This document shows, piece after piece, positions 45,553 through 57,335 of a stretch of DNA of 64,000 nt. The translations under genes and the position numbers were made by a program. The notes below the pieces were generated by a model that ran no database searches, was not told where the DNA came from, and worked only from the letters and a program-made list of their open reading frames with translations. The stretch comes from Aquanectria penicillioides (Eukaryota; Ascomycota; Sordariomycetes; Hypocreales; Nectriaceae): the NCBI GenBank assembly GCA_003415625.1, contig PYIU01000008.1, forward strand, positions 310,001-374,000, given 5' to 3'. Every line of letters starts with the position of its first letter. The first letter of the stretch is position 1.

Positions 45553-47162
45553 GGTGGGCTATTGGTTTATGTTGTCAAAATTTTCACGAGGACCCTTGGC
45601 TTGCAAAGGTGGTAATATAACGGCATGGCGTTTTAGATTTGCGATACCCAAGTATCATAGGTGGATAAATGGTCCTGATTCTTAGTCGACGTAGTATTGT
45701 GATTTAGCAATTACTAGCTAATTAATTGCAAAAAATGATATCACGAGTGTAATATAAATTGGACGTTCGTGTATGGGATGACTAGAACTTTATAGGACGA
45801 TTCATTGGCATGATAATACGATGAGATTAATCCCTTAAACTGTGTAAAGGCTTATGGGGCATTAAAGCACCAATAAATTGACCCATGCACACGTGATTCT
45901 TTAAAAGTACTTGAATCCGTTCTCGAATTTGCTGAAGCATCAGGTAACATTTTGAATTGGGAAATTAAGATTGCCCACAAGCCTCGCTGCACTTCAAAGG
46001 ATGCTGTCAGATTCTGATCTCATCAGGAGGAGCTGAATGGTCTCAACAAGGCCTGGCAGAAACTACAATCAATTCGATGGATATTGTTTGAAGTCCTTAT
46101 ATCCAATATTTCCCCTTAATTTAGTTATTCTGCATTTCGATATTGCGTGGTGCTCGGGTCTTGATCAACTACTTTCTCCAAGAATTTTTGCTGTCCTATA
46201 GCCTATAGGGTAGTCCGCGCTCGGTTCTGATCGACGCCTACATTACAAGTGCCACTTTTACCTCGGGAACCGGATAGGCATAGGACACCAGATAACTCAA
46301 ATAGATGTCAAATACTATTAAAGAAGACGTGCTTATCTATTTGCTCACTGAGGGTGTTTTCTCGTTGTCCTCCGCGTAGGTTAATTAACCCAATTTGGCC
46401 ACATGGACCCACCTTCACATTTGCCGTTTTTGGATGCCATTGAAAGCTGCAGGCTTGACGTCTTGGATTTTGGGGCATTCTGCATGAACTTGTCACAACT
46501 TCAATCATGGCAGATACACATACTAGGGGCCCATTGAATCCATTCCAGGGCTGAGGTGGGTGCATATGGCCCTGCTGTTAAGGCAGACTATGCGTCACTG
46601 GTTGTTCTATAGGCCGCCGCGTAGCATTCGCCTCTACCCATATGCAGCCATCCACGCCAAAATTTCACATTGGTACTTGAGATGCGGTATCAAAGTCAAG
46701 GTACCAAAAGGTTGTGAGGTCGTCAAGAGAAGAGTTCATTCTCGCCAGAGAGACGAGGATTCACATTGACCCTGAAGCCGAAATAAAATGTCCCCGAGCG
46801 AAGGGCAAAAGCCAGCTAATTAATGACCAGGTGTGTTGAAATGATGGAAGTTTGGAGAATGATGGAGCATAAATAACAAGGGTCACCGGCTCATAAGAAG
46901 AACAAGGCATGGTTGTTAGGCCATGTTGACAGCCGACAAGAGCCGACGGTGAACTCGTGGACTTGAGCGACACTCCCCGATCAGTTTGGCCAGAGCTCAT
47001 GGGTGTTCCATAATTGTGGGGCGATGTATGGAGCAATATCGGTCAACCGGGTCAGGTGAACGGCAGTTTCTGCTCCTGAAGCCAGGCTATTCCGTTCACC
47101 ACTGATTTTTGAAGTCGGAGAATTATTATTCGTCATAAGATGCATTGCAAGACCCCCCTGTC
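45553..47162. other. Gene-free stretch
   Basis: 1.6 kb between convergent genes; no exon recognised. Confidence 0.4.
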
Positions 47163-49072
47163 CTAGTTTTCAATACTAACAAGCATCCTTTGCAGGAACG
47201 CTTTCCTCTCGGATAGCTCCGGAACCTCATCCTCCCAAATGCCCAATAACTGTATAACCTGGTACGTAGCCTCATGCCACCCCTGAGGCATTTGGCAACC
47301 AAGCAATCCTGCTCCTAGCAGTACTACGGCACTTCTAATGCTTCCCCTGATCATGGGCCATGTCCCATGGTGGCGGTGGAGAAAACCCGGCTCATTTACA
47401 GCAATACGGCGAACGTGATAGTATAGACCCTTCTGGGCAAGGTCCCTACTGGGCGGCGCTATCTGATTGCCCGAGTCGAGACCATCCAGATGTGCCATGA
47501 TGAATGGCCAATAAATAGTCTCGAAGAAATTGATGAAGTGCCCTCGAAGAACATACATGCAAATGTCGTCTTCTAAGGGGTCTGTCTGCATGGATAGCTC
47601 AGGGGGGAGGCTGTCCGACCATTGCTGAGCCTGGGCTTCGTACTCTGGCAGCAACACGGTCAACTCGTTAAGAAATGCAATATTCGAGCCTGCATTGCGG
47701 TGAAGCTGCAGAATCTCATTGCAGACCCTGCTTGATAGTCTCCTCAGCGATATTTCGGCAAGGTAGAACAGCCAAGAGGTCCGCTGTCTCTCGGAACCCG
47801 TTGTTTGGCTTGATTCCAAAGGGTATGGTGGCGTTGGGAAAAAAGGTGGGTATAAAACACTGGTCGAGTGTGGCATGTTGAAGTCGGGGAGTGCAAGGTC
47901 TTGTCTCATCTCTCTCTCAGACTTCCAAGCAGACCAGTACACTGCCTGTTCTTGCGTTTCTTCAGCCCGCAACGTGATCATGTCTGCCGAAGCCCCCGGG
48001 TCTTCGCCCTCGACATCATGTGCCCTCTTTAGAAAGGGTAGATTCTGGCATGCGGCAAGGGCCTGCGAAAAGAAGCGCCAGGCAAGGAATGGCTGGAATA
48101 TGCACATCATGTAAACACCCGATAAAAATAGACACTGTGCACCGACGATGTCTGACTCGCAGAGAAGCAGACCTATCCTCCTTTGCGCTGCCTTGAAATA
48201 GCCTTGGGATTCAATATAAGCGGCTGTGTCTGGCTTTGTCCCAAGACTCGGACCCAGGGGCGTGGCAATGCTGCCGAGGGCGCAGATGAGCAGCGAAAGG
48301 CATGACTTGGGTGACCAGTCGATTCCCTCGAGCATGGTCGTGCTCACAAGCTGCCGTATTGCCGTTTCTTCAAATATTGGATTTTTGCAATGCACATGGA
48401 CGAAAAAGTTATCCAACAGAGTCTTGATGGCGTGAGGCTCTATGTCGACCAAGGCGGTCAGGGCATTGCTTTTGGGCGTGTTTGAACTTATGGGCCCCGG
48501 GGACTTTGCATGAGATACTGCTGGTCTGATGCTCCGGGGAATATCGACCACTGCAGCAAACTGTCCAGCTTTTCTGGCAGAAGGCTTCTTAGCGAAATGT
48601 CTTCCACCTCCCCGACGTCTTTGAAGGGGGTTGTGGCGGCGGAGAGGATTGGTTGGTTCCTTGCAGCGTAATCCACGTTCGGACCCGGAGGGGGCCTCCG
48701 GAAGCTACTGGCCGATTCACTTGCAGTTGGTCCATCTTTCTTCGCCTCCTTCATCAGTCTCTCTAAGTCATCCAATCTCTCCAGGATTTTGAGGCTGGCC
48801 GGGTCAAAGGACGAGAGGTCCACGGGAGACTGGATGCACGTAGCGCCTACACTGAGGCAGTACGAACACGACGGTTTTCTGTTGTCGCACTTGGTCTTTC
48901 TTGCTCGACAGACCTGGCAGGCCGTATTAGCCCTCTTCCTTGGGTAGAACGCAGTGCCACGTGCGGCTGGCCGTTTCCCCGGACGACGTTCGGAGTCATC
49001 TCGACCCGGTGATTGGGTATTCTTTGGAGATGGAGAGCTCATGATGTCTTTGCTGCCAGTAGAGCGGGACAC
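47163..49072 (-). CDS. Zn2Cys6 transcription factor with Fungal_trans-like domain, apparent frameshift
   Basis: Two overlapping frames on the minus strand make one regulator of about 636 aa. The first (49072 to about 48500) has TACQVCRARKTKCDNRKPSCSYCLSVGATC, a complete zinc cluster near residues 50-80, a coiled LKILERLDDLERLMKEAKK linker and LPEKLDSLLQWSIFPG. The second (about 48500 to 47163) continues with ALTALVDIEPHAIKTLLDNFFVHVHCKNPIFE, CLSLLICALGSIATPLG and QGYFKAAQRRIGLLL, all typical of the family. The frames differ by one base across gggccccgggg (48492-48502); no intron of normal size fits without losing the conserved LLQWSIF. It is divergent from the MFS gene at 49635 and probably regulates it. 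Confidence 0.8.
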
Positions 49073-49634
49073 GGGGACAACGGCACGGCAGACAAACCCA
49101 TGGCCTCTCGATCCGCTGGGACGGGAGCAGAGGCAGTGGCATTGAAGAGTGTGGATAATCGGGGACTCCAGGCTTCGGGGAGCCTCGCTCTTTATGGGCG
49201 ATTCCAGCAGCTAGGGTGGGCCGAAAAGTAACGCCACGAGCCTGTGTTCCTAGCGTCGGGGAATGTCGCTCGTACCGTCCGAGAAGCTGTCGCGCCTTTC
49301 CCCACAGACCAACCCGCGTGGTCAACCCCAGTTGCTCCATTCCCCACAATCCCCAGATCAGACCAACTGTTTGACAAGCTGCTCATCGTGTGACGTCCAA
49401 TTCCAACGACATGTTAGCTGACCCTGTTGTTTTTACCCGGAGTGACGTTTCAGCGTGGTAGACGACGAGAACACCTTATGACGCGGCTCCAGGAGAATAA
49501 GTATATATCACCGCTTGCCCAATCCATGCACCAGGCTCCATTCATGAGCTCTCCATCCGACAATCGGCCCTCGCCACCCAAGAAGCTCCTTTTCTGTCAC
49601 CAACCTCTAGCAATTGTTTGCAGTTGCCACCATC
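49073..49634. promoter_or_regulatory. Divergent promoter with four CreA-type motifs
   Basis: 562 nt between the regulator and transporter starts. Four minus-strand SYGGRG hexamers (seen as CCCCAC or CCCCAG) lie at 49300-49305, 49326-49331, 49342-49347 and 49351-49356, a density that suggests carbon catabolite repression. A TATATA element is near 49502. Confidence 0.6.
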
Positions 49635-49981
49635 ATGACAGCTCAAGCCGCCATCAGCCAGGCCAAGGAAACCCATACGACGGAACCACAGGTCTCGGGC
49701 CATGAATTCGCAGATGTCAAAGCAGAGACGGTCAACGATGACCGCGAAGCAGAGCATGCCCTGACGCTCAAGCAAGTCTTTGTCAACCACCCGGCGCTTG
49801 CCTGGTGGTCTTTCTACTGGGCAATGGCTGGAGTTGGCTGGTAAGTTTTCTCCTACTCACACTCCGCTCGCTCTGTCGATTGTTCGCTGACACGTTGACA
49901 AGGGGTTTCGATGCTCAAATCAACGGCGCCATGATCTCCGTCGAGGCCTTCCGCCGCGACTTCGGGTAACATTTGATTCTC

Positions 49982-50013
<32 letters not shown>

Positions 50014-51353
50014 CGAGGATGGCAGAGCTGACAGAGTTGCGCAGATATGTCCAGGATGGAACCGCGATTCTCCCGGCCGATTGGCAATCCGCCTTCAACA
50101 TCGTTAGCAGCGTTGGTCAGTTTTTCGGTGGCTTCATTTGCTCGTGGATCTGCGACAAAATCGGACGAAAGAACTCTCTTGCCATTGGCCTCGTTGTCAC
50201 TACGGGTGGCATCTTCGGTGAAATTTTCTCCTCCAGCAACGCCGCCTTCGTCGTTTCAAAGTTGATCTTGGGTCTCGGATTGGGCTTCTATCTCACCCTG
50301 GCGCCATTGGCTACTTCTGAGATTGCCCCCGTAGTCCTGCGAGGCATGTCCACTACCGGCGTCAACCTCGGAATTGCAATCGGCCAGCTCATCTCGAACG
50401 GCGTTGTCAAGGGATTCGGAGAGCGCAAAGACCACTGGGCTTACCGCGGTCCTTTTGCCACTCAGTTCTTCTTCATTTTCTTCCTTGCTGTCGGTCTCCC
50501 TTTCGTGCCCGAGACCCCCTGGTACTTGGCTCGCAAGGGCAAGCGCGAGGAAGCAAAGAAGTCCCTGGCCAAGCTGTACGGTTCAAATACCAATGTGGAT
50601 GCCAAGCTGGCCAGTCTCGAGGAGACAATTGCTGAGGAGGATTCGACGCTTGGCGAACACGAAGAAGCTTCGTGGGCCCAGTGCTTCAAGGGAGTCGATC
50701 TTACTCGAACTGCCATCAGCATTGGCGTCTTCGTTTGCCAGCACGCTGTGGGTATCATTTTTGTGCTCGGATACTCGACCTACTTTTTCCAGCTTGCCGG
50801 TCTCCCCGATTCTCGAAGCTTTGACCTGGGAGTCGGTGTCACAGCTTGCGGAGTTGCAGGAAACATTTGCAGTTGGTTCGTTGTCAACACATTCGGTCGC
50901 CGCAAGATCTTCCTCAGTGGTATGGTTGCTCTGACAGTACTCTTGCTCCTGATCGGCATCATGGACGTGATTCCCACGGATGCGGCCAAGTGGGTCCAGT
51001 CTGCTTGCACTGTCATCTACGCCTTTGTTTATTTCGCAACTGTTGGTGCAATGGCTTTCGCTATTCTGGGTGAGGCAAGCAGCACTGCACTCAAGGCCAA
51101 GACCATGGCTCTCGCCACAGCTACTCAGGCTGTCATGGGTATCATTATGAACTTTACCATTCCGTACATGGTGAACCCAGACGAAGGAAACTTGAAGGGC
51201 AAGGTCGGATTCGTCTTTGGTGGTCTTGCTCTATTCGGATTGGTCTGGAGTTGGTTCTACGTGCCTGAGCTGAAGGGCCGACGATATGACGAGATTGATC
51301 GGCTGTTCCAGCTGAAGGTCGCCCCAAGGAACATGGGTTCACATCAGCTGTAA
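49635..51353 (+). CDS. MFS sugar porter (alpha-glucoside permease-like)
   Basis: Exons 49635-49840, 49903-49965 and 50045-51353 give 525 aa with about twelve spans. After a 40-residue cytoplasmic tail, WWSFYWAMAGVGWGFDAQINGAMISVEAFRRDFG spans the first two introns, the opening of fungal alpha-glucoside/maltose-type permeases. Also seen: CDKIGRKNSLAIG, LATSEIAPVVLRG, PETPWYLARKGK, NTFGRRKIFL and VPELKGRRYDEIDRLF. The substrate is probably a sugar or polyol but related proteins carry other solutes. The second intron (49966-50044) contains a C29 run. Shared promoter with a Zn2Cys6 regulator and the next gene, a dialkylglycine decarboxylase homologue, suggest a catabolic unit. Confidence 0.93.
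49983..50011 (+). repeat. C29 homopolymer inside an intron
   Basis: 29 consecutive C residues fill the centre of the 79-nt second intron of the sugar porter gene, 17 nt after the GTAACA donor. Confidence 0.95.
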
Positions 51354-52091
51354 AACTTGGTTATTTGAGTACTTGGCATTGATTACATCTTTGGTTCTAA
51401 TTAGTGGTAGCTGCTCAGACTAGAGCAGCTACAATCGATATAATAATATCACAGTCTGTACTGTTGTAGATAACGCTGATTACTTATCATGGATCTCATT
51501 ACGCAACTTCTCCGCTATGAATATTGGCTGATAATCGCCAGGTTGGATTTATGTGCAAGTGGCTGCAACGGATGGCTGAGTTTTCCGCGGATGATATTTT
51601 CCCTCATCCCCGCGGCAAACAACGCGGAGGACATGGCACACCGAACATGTTGCTTAGCTCTACGAAGGGCAAAGAAGAGCGTGATTTCTTCAGAAAATTT
51701 AAAATAATTAAATGGGATTCGTGGGCCTGAATTAACTATTGGTACCTCTTGTATTTTTACACGGTTTCGCAAAGCAACAATCTAGGAAAATCCAGTGATC
51801 TGTCACCCCTCTCTGAGCCGGGTACAGTGCAATCCGATTAAAAAGTCAATCTTGCCCGTCTCATTGGCGTAATATCGTAAAATACACTCCATTCTATCTT
51901 TGGTAGTCCTTATCTAAGATTGATAGGTCCTAAATTCAAGCACCGACTTTCCCGCGGACCCAACCATCACATGTGAACCGTGGTTTCCCGCGGGTGGTCG
52001 ATCACTATAATATCCAATAATTATTATACCATCTTGACATTTTGTATCAACCATTCCCATACTCATTGAATAAGCTATCATCTCCTCAAAA
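51354..52091. other. Intergenic spacer, no gene seen
   Basis: 738 nt between two plus-strand genes; AT-rich, with the promoter of the aminotransferase-fold gene expected just upstream of 52092. Confidence 0.4.
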
Positions 52092-53408
52092 ATGATGTCT
52101 TCCGACGCAGATGCTGCCTTCTTCGCTAAGGCTAACCAGTATGTCCTGAGGACTGGTGTGCCCTTCTCACCAATCGTCATCACTCGGGCACAGGGCACAC
52201 GACTCTATGACTCAAACAACAAGCAGATCCTGGACTTTACCTCCGGACAGATGAGCTCTCTTTTAGGGCACTCTCACCCGGAGATTGTGGGGGTGGTCCA
52301 GAAGTACGTTGCTGAACTTGATCACCTTCTGTCTAACATGATCACCCACCCCGTCGTCGACCTTGCAGAGCGACTTGCTCGGTTCCTTCCTGCTCCTCTT
52401 CAAAAGTCCATTTTCCTGAATACTGGATCTGAAAGTACCGAGGCTGCCATTAAAATGGCCAAGTGCTACACCGGAAAGTTTGAGATTGTCGCCTTTTCCG
52501 CCAGTTACCACGGCCTCACCCAGGGTTCCGGATCTGCAACCTTCTCTGCAGGCCGAAAGAGTGGCGGACCTACCATGCCTGGCCAACTTGCTTTCCCCGT
52601 CCCTTATGCGTATCGATCTATCTTCCGAAAGAGTGACGGTTCTTATGACTGGGAAACCGAGATGGACTTTGGCTGGTCCATGATTGACCGACAGAGCGTC
52701 GGATCGCTCGCCGCCTTTATTATGGAGCCCATCCTGAGTACCGGTGGTATTCTGGAACTTCCCAAGGGGTACATGAAGCGAATGAGCGACGAGTGCAAGA
52801 AGCGTGGAATGCTGCTTATCATGGATGAGGCCCAGACTGGTGTTGGCCGCACTGGCCAGATGTTCGCTTTTGAAGGCGAAGGCTTTGTGCCAGATATTCT
52901 TGCTCTGTCTAAGACTCTCGGCTGCGGTCTCCCACTCGCGTCTGTTTCTACTACTGCCGAGATCGAAGAAGGCTGCAGAAAGGCTGGTTTCTTGTGGCTT
53001 ACCACTCACCTCAACGACCCTTTGACAGCTGCTGTTGGTAACAAGGTCCTCGAAATTGTGGAGCGAGATAAAATCTGCCAGCGAGCTACAGAGCGAGGAG
53101 CTCAGCTCCGTGCTGGTCTTCTGAAGCTTCAGGAGAAATACTGGTGTATTGGAGACGTTCGAGGCCGTGGTCTTTTGCAGGGGATTGAGATCATCTCGGA
53201 CCCCAAGACTAAGGCCCCTGGTCCCGACCTGGGCCAAGCTGTATCCGACAAGGCAATGGACCTTGGCTTGTCTTGCAATGTTGTCAATCTGCCTGGTATG
53301 GGAGGAGTGTTCCGACTTGCTCCAGCCGTCACTGTGACTGCAGAAGAAATTGACGAGGGTCTGAGAATTCTCGACGAGGCTTTCGGCACTGTGCTTTCTA
53401 AGCAATGA
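52092..53408 (+). CDS. 2,2-dialkylglycine decarboxylase homologue (class III aminotransferase fold)
   Basis: Intronless, 438 aa. The whole protein follows the bacterial PLP enzyme 2,2-dialkylglycine decarboxylase, which decarboxylates and transaminates 2-aminoisobutyrate or isovaline: ILDFTSGQMSSLLGHSHPEI with the DGD-specific Gln (Q53), LNTGSESTEAAIKMAK, SYHGLTQG, EPILSTGG (S216), MDEAQTGVGRTG (D245, Q248), LALSKTLGCGLP (PLP lysine K274), TTHLNDPLTAAVG, IGDVRGRGLLQGIEI and PGMGGVFRLAPAV. Tyr139 replaces the active-site Trp recalled from the bacterial enzyme. Lack of introns among intron-rich neighbours and the bacterial likeness suggest transfer. Another omega-aminotransferase activity is possible. 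Either of two adjacent start Met codons would serve. Confidence 0.88.
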   Translation: MMSSDADAAFFAKANQYVLRTGVPFSPIVITRAQGTRLYDSNNKQILDFTSGQMSSLLGHSHPEIVGVVQKYVAELDHLLSNMITHPVVDLAERLARFLPAPLQKSIFLNTGSESTEAAIKMAKCYTGKFEIVAFSASYHGLTQGSGSATFSAGRKSGGPTMPGQLAFPVPYAYRSIFRKSDGSYDWETEMDFGWSMIDRQSVGSLAAFIMEPILSTGGILELPKGYMKRMSDECKKRGMLLIMDEAQTGVGRTGQMFAFEGEGFVPDILALSKTLGCGLPLASVSTTAEIEEGCRKAGFLWLTTHLNDPLTAAVGNKVLEIVERDKICQRATERGAQLRAGLLKLQEKYWCIGDVRGRGLLQGIEIISDPKTKAPGPDLGQAVSDKAMDLGLSCNVVNLPGMGGVFRLAPAVTVTAEEIDEGLRILDEAFGTVLSKQ

Positions 53409-53741
53409 TGTAGGGCGTGTAAATAAAAGAAACGAAGAAGCATAGAAAAAGTACGATTTCAGAAATATTATTTGAATAGATCCCTTCCCTATATTGCAAT
53501 TTCAAAAACAATATTGATTTCAGACATTGTCCCAACTGGATAGGACCGTGACACGAATAACACCTGTTGAAGAGCACATTTGAGGAATTTAAATCGATCT
53601 TGCATTTTCTGGACTCGTTGCCTCTCATCATCATCTCAACGCCATAATTATACAGATGGTGTTCATTGTAACCCCCAAAAGACTCCTGCCAAACTTTCCT
53701 GATTGTTACAATGCCATTCCGAATCCACACACCCGCCCAAA
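53409..53741. other. Convergent intergenic spacer
   Basis: 333 nt between two stop codons; no gene seen. Confidence 0.4.
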
Positions 53742-55413
53742 CTAAAATCCACCGTTGGGGTGAATCAGCACCTTGGTATAACCGTCAATTCGCTTGTCAA
53801 ACTTTTCATATGCAATTTCAGCATCATCAATGTTAATCTCATGAGATACCACAAAGCTCGGCTTGGCCTTGCCTGCAATGATGAGGTCTCGCAGATATCT
53901 GTTGTAAGACTTGACGTTGCACTGGCCAGTGCCAAGTGAGAGTCCCTGCATAACCATTAGAATAATTCCTATTTCAGTTAAGCAGATATCTTACCTTTTC
54001 AAAAAGCTTACCGAAGCTAAGGCTAATCATGCCTTTAGCGGCGCTGGAATCAGGAGCACCAGGGTCACTAGAGTGATGATTAGAATGCATGCTAGTCATC
54101 GCCGCATGTGCTCTGTACTCACCTGGGGACGTAGAGACCAGGGATTCCAAGACCACCACAGGCCCTTGTAACGCGAATCATGTTCTCAAGAACAATATTG
54201 GGGACCTCAGTCGAGCCAGCCTTGTCAACAGCCTGATAACCGACAGCATCCACTGATCGATCAACCATGCCACCGTTGGCCTCAATAATTTGATCAACGG
54301 CATCGCCCTTGCTAAAGTCAATGGGGGTACATCCGATCTTCGCGGCAGCCTGTAGACGCTCTGCAACACGGTCGACAACGTAGACACGAGAAGCGCCACG
54401 CAGTTGGGCAGAGTAAGCAGCCATAAGACCGACAGGACCTGCGCCGAAAACGGCAATGCTCTCTCCTGCCTGGAAACCGGAAATTTCAACGCCATGCCAG
54501 CCTATTTGCAGTTAAGTCAGTTTTTGGGATAATTGATTGTTTTGTGGACTAAAAGTATCTGCGTACCAGTGGGGAAGATATCTAGGAACGAATTAGTTGT
54601 GATTTACTGGCACCGACGGACGCTAAAACTCACCAGCTAGGAGAATGAAATCAGACTCGAACTCCTTTCCAGGAGGCAGCTTCAAGGCATTAAAGTCGGC
54701 ATAAGGGATTTTGATATACTGAGCTTGGCCTGGTGCATGGTGTTAGCTTGGATATATTGATAAGTTGAGATTCGTGGGATGTCGAGACATACCTCCACGG
54801 TAGGGACCCATGGCGACGTAACCTGCGAAATTTTTAGCTAGGCGCAATTGACTCTGGGCGTGATACTGACCGTAGGCACCACCAGCAAATCCAGGGTTAA
54901 CTCCGGTGCAAAAAGCGGTCTTGCCCTCCTCGCAGTTACGGCAGCGGCCATCAGCAACGTTGAAGGGCATGACGACACGGTCACCCTTCTTCAGGAGAGT
55001 GACACCCTCACCGAGCTCCTCAACGATGCCCATGTTTTCATGTCCTTGTTATTTTGTTAGTCTTAGTTTGAAATAACTTCATCCTGGGTCAGGCAGTGCT
55101 CACCAAAAGTGATCCCGGGTTCGGCGGCGGTTCGACCCTCGTACATGCTATGACAATGTTAGTCTTGCCTTATGCTTCATTCGTCCGGAATATTTGTCCA
55201 ATTCTGGCTTACTGAAGATCGGAGCCGCAGATTGCTGCCTGTAGATGCCATTAGTTTCTCGTGACTAGGAATTCAGCCAATGGACGGAGGGCTTACGGTA
55301 GTAACCTTGACAATAACATCGTCAGGGTGCTCAATCTTGGGCTTCTCAATCTCCTGGACCTTCACCTGGAAAGGTCCATGGTAGTTGACAGCCTTCATCG
55401 TTTCGGTAGCCAT
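53742..55413 (-). CDS. Zinc-dependent alcohol/formaldehyde dehydrogenase-like (MDR family)
   Basis: Ten exons give 385 aa: 55413-55297, 55238-55213, 55147-55104, 55044-54871, 54822-54793, 54729-54634, 54581-54567, 54501-54123, 54067-53995, 53945-53742; exon 7 is only 15 nt. All phases agree. Catalytic zinc residues sit in AAICGSDLHMYEGR and GHENMG; the Rossmann strand is AVFGAGPVGLMAAY. The order and the GWHGVEISG, DAVGYQA and SFGKLFEKG blocks match glutathione-independent formaldehyde dehydrogenases and their fungal relatives. The structural zinc lobe reads ADGRCRNCEEGKTAFC, with Asp where the first Cys is usual. Product unknown; may oxidise a small aldehyde or alcohol made by its neighbours. 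Confidence 0.9.
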
Positions 55414-57335
55414 GTTGTATCAAGTCTTTCTTGCGTGATTGGGGTAGATGAAGAGAGAATTGGGAGAGAGGACACCCATCTTCCGTCATTATTTCACAGC
55501 ATTTATGTGCTGCGGTCGTCTTTCGGACATGGCTCGGCCTCCACTCCTGTCATTGCGGGGAAGCTCCCTGGACGCATGATGCCGGCGAGAATGCCTGGGC
55601 GAAGTGTACTCGGGGAACTCTTACCAAATTAGATCGATCACGGCAAAGGTGGGGTTGCTGCGGGAGTGGGGGGTCTGGTGTATCTGCGGGGAGAAGAGCT
55701 AGATGCGACATCTGACAAATGAGAAAGGCTGCAAGGAAATGGTCTGCCCCGGATTGACGAGCCCGGGACATTAATTGCCGAAGGAACAAGCCGTTTATAC
55801 CCAAAATCATGAATTGCAAGCCTCGCTTCCTGCGGGGAGGCGTTGCACACCGAGCAAGTCCTGGACACGAGACGTGAGCCAAGCTCAATGGAGGCGACCG
55901 GTTAGCTCTCTTCAAGGCCGAGTTACATTGAACAGATGCAACCCAGAACGGATAAAGACGTCTTCCCCGCGTGGAACTAACCCACACCTTCTCCCGTGCG
56001 ACCACACTCTGCAACGCACCAGCTGAGGTGTAGCTGGATTTAAATACCCATCCCCATTTTTTATGTCCGGAGAGTCCGGGACGGCGGGGTTCGTCTTGAT
56101 TGTCCAGTGCCTTGATTTCCTATTTAAGAATTGGAGTTGAGGTTTTGGACACCAATGACAAAGCACAACTATCTTCTACTTAACAAAACCGCTGAGACGA
56201 GAGCTTTTTCAATCTTCTACTCAAAGTGACAGATGCGGGTTATTGAGAGTAGACCTATTGACGAACACAAACAGAACGAAGCAGAACGACCCTTTCGAGG
56301 CGTTAGACCCACGCTATTGTCATGACCATCACATGTTTCTCAAGCCAATCCTGCCCAGCTCTCTGAGTCAGACGTATTGCAACCATGTCATGGCTAAAAG
56401 CGATGGCCAATGGCTTTAGAGTGCGACCTCAATGGCCTCGTAAGCTTGGTCTCGTCTTGTCGTGTCGCGCTCGTCGATATTTCGAAGGCTCGCCCGGAAT
56501 CGCTTCAGCAAAGAGTGCAAAGAGGCTTGGGCTGGCGTCTCACAGCGGCGCTAGCGCTCTGTGGTCGGAGGCTCCCATTGGTATTTGTAGTCTGGACGTC
56601 TTGTGAGCTTTGCCGATCCTGGCCGTCATTGGGCCAGAAACGGGACGATTCCCCTCGGAGCATATTGCCCGATTTGTGATGGGCTCCCTCCTCCTTTCAG
56701 TCGGGATTTCACTTCTGGAAATGAACAGCCTAACAATTGGTTGTTTGCCTGCGGTTGGCAGCAATATTTGGTGCTAAATGGAGAAGATGAGGGGCAATGA
56801 TGCAACCCATTGCACACCAATTTGCGTCAATAGGCTTGGCTTAGTTCTTGGGAGGGCATGAACAGTGCCGGGAAAACTAATGCCAAAAATGCTAATAATA
56901 ATTAACACAGTTTCTCAATTCAGAACATCCACGACAAACCCTCACCGGACTTCAAGCCGGTCTGCTTCCTCCCTCCGCATCATGTGGAGACAATTGCGCC
57001 TTGCAACGACCGTGTTGCCCCGAGAGCTAATTTATGGCTAGCAGTCTAGACGTGCGTCCTGATGCGGCAGGTTTTCCAAATAGGCAAGTTTGCTGTTTAC
57101 AGTATCTTTTTCCGCATTTCCAAACTGGTTTCTCCCCCCAACGCCTGTGGGTCGTGTTCGGTTTATCGGGCCAAGCTCGGGAGCCCTCAACAGTCGCAGG
57201 GTAGAAAGCAACCACTCGATCCGCAAAATGGCAGCGCGACTTGATTCTTCAATTCCAGTCCAATTCAATTCCTTCCAATTCCGTTTGATCCCTCTTTAGA
57301 CCCTAGACTTTCTTTTCAGCGCCTCTTCAATCACA
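55414..57335. promoter_or_regulatory. Long divergent promoter region
   Basis: 1.9 kb between head-to-head starts of the zinc dehydrogenase and the isomerase-like gene. No exon I can support. Contains a CreA-type motif cluster (55649-55837). Confidence 0.45.
55649..55837 (+). promoter_or_regulatory. Cluster of CreA-type SYGGRG motifs
   Basis: GTGGGG at 55649-55654 and 55666-55671, GCGGGG at 55686-55691 and 55832-55837, 236-424 nt upstream of the zinc dehydrogenase ATG. Confidence 0.5.

Noticed and set aside
49853..50101. Minus-strand frame with a poly-Gly stretch
   Set aside because: Produced by the C29 tract; the region is two exons and an intron of the sugar porter.
52263..53405. 380-codon open frame antisense to the dialkylglycine decarboxylase gene
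   Set aside because: It mirrors the coding gene, has no family features, and the sense strand encodes a complete enzyme. Long antisense frames arise from biased codon use.
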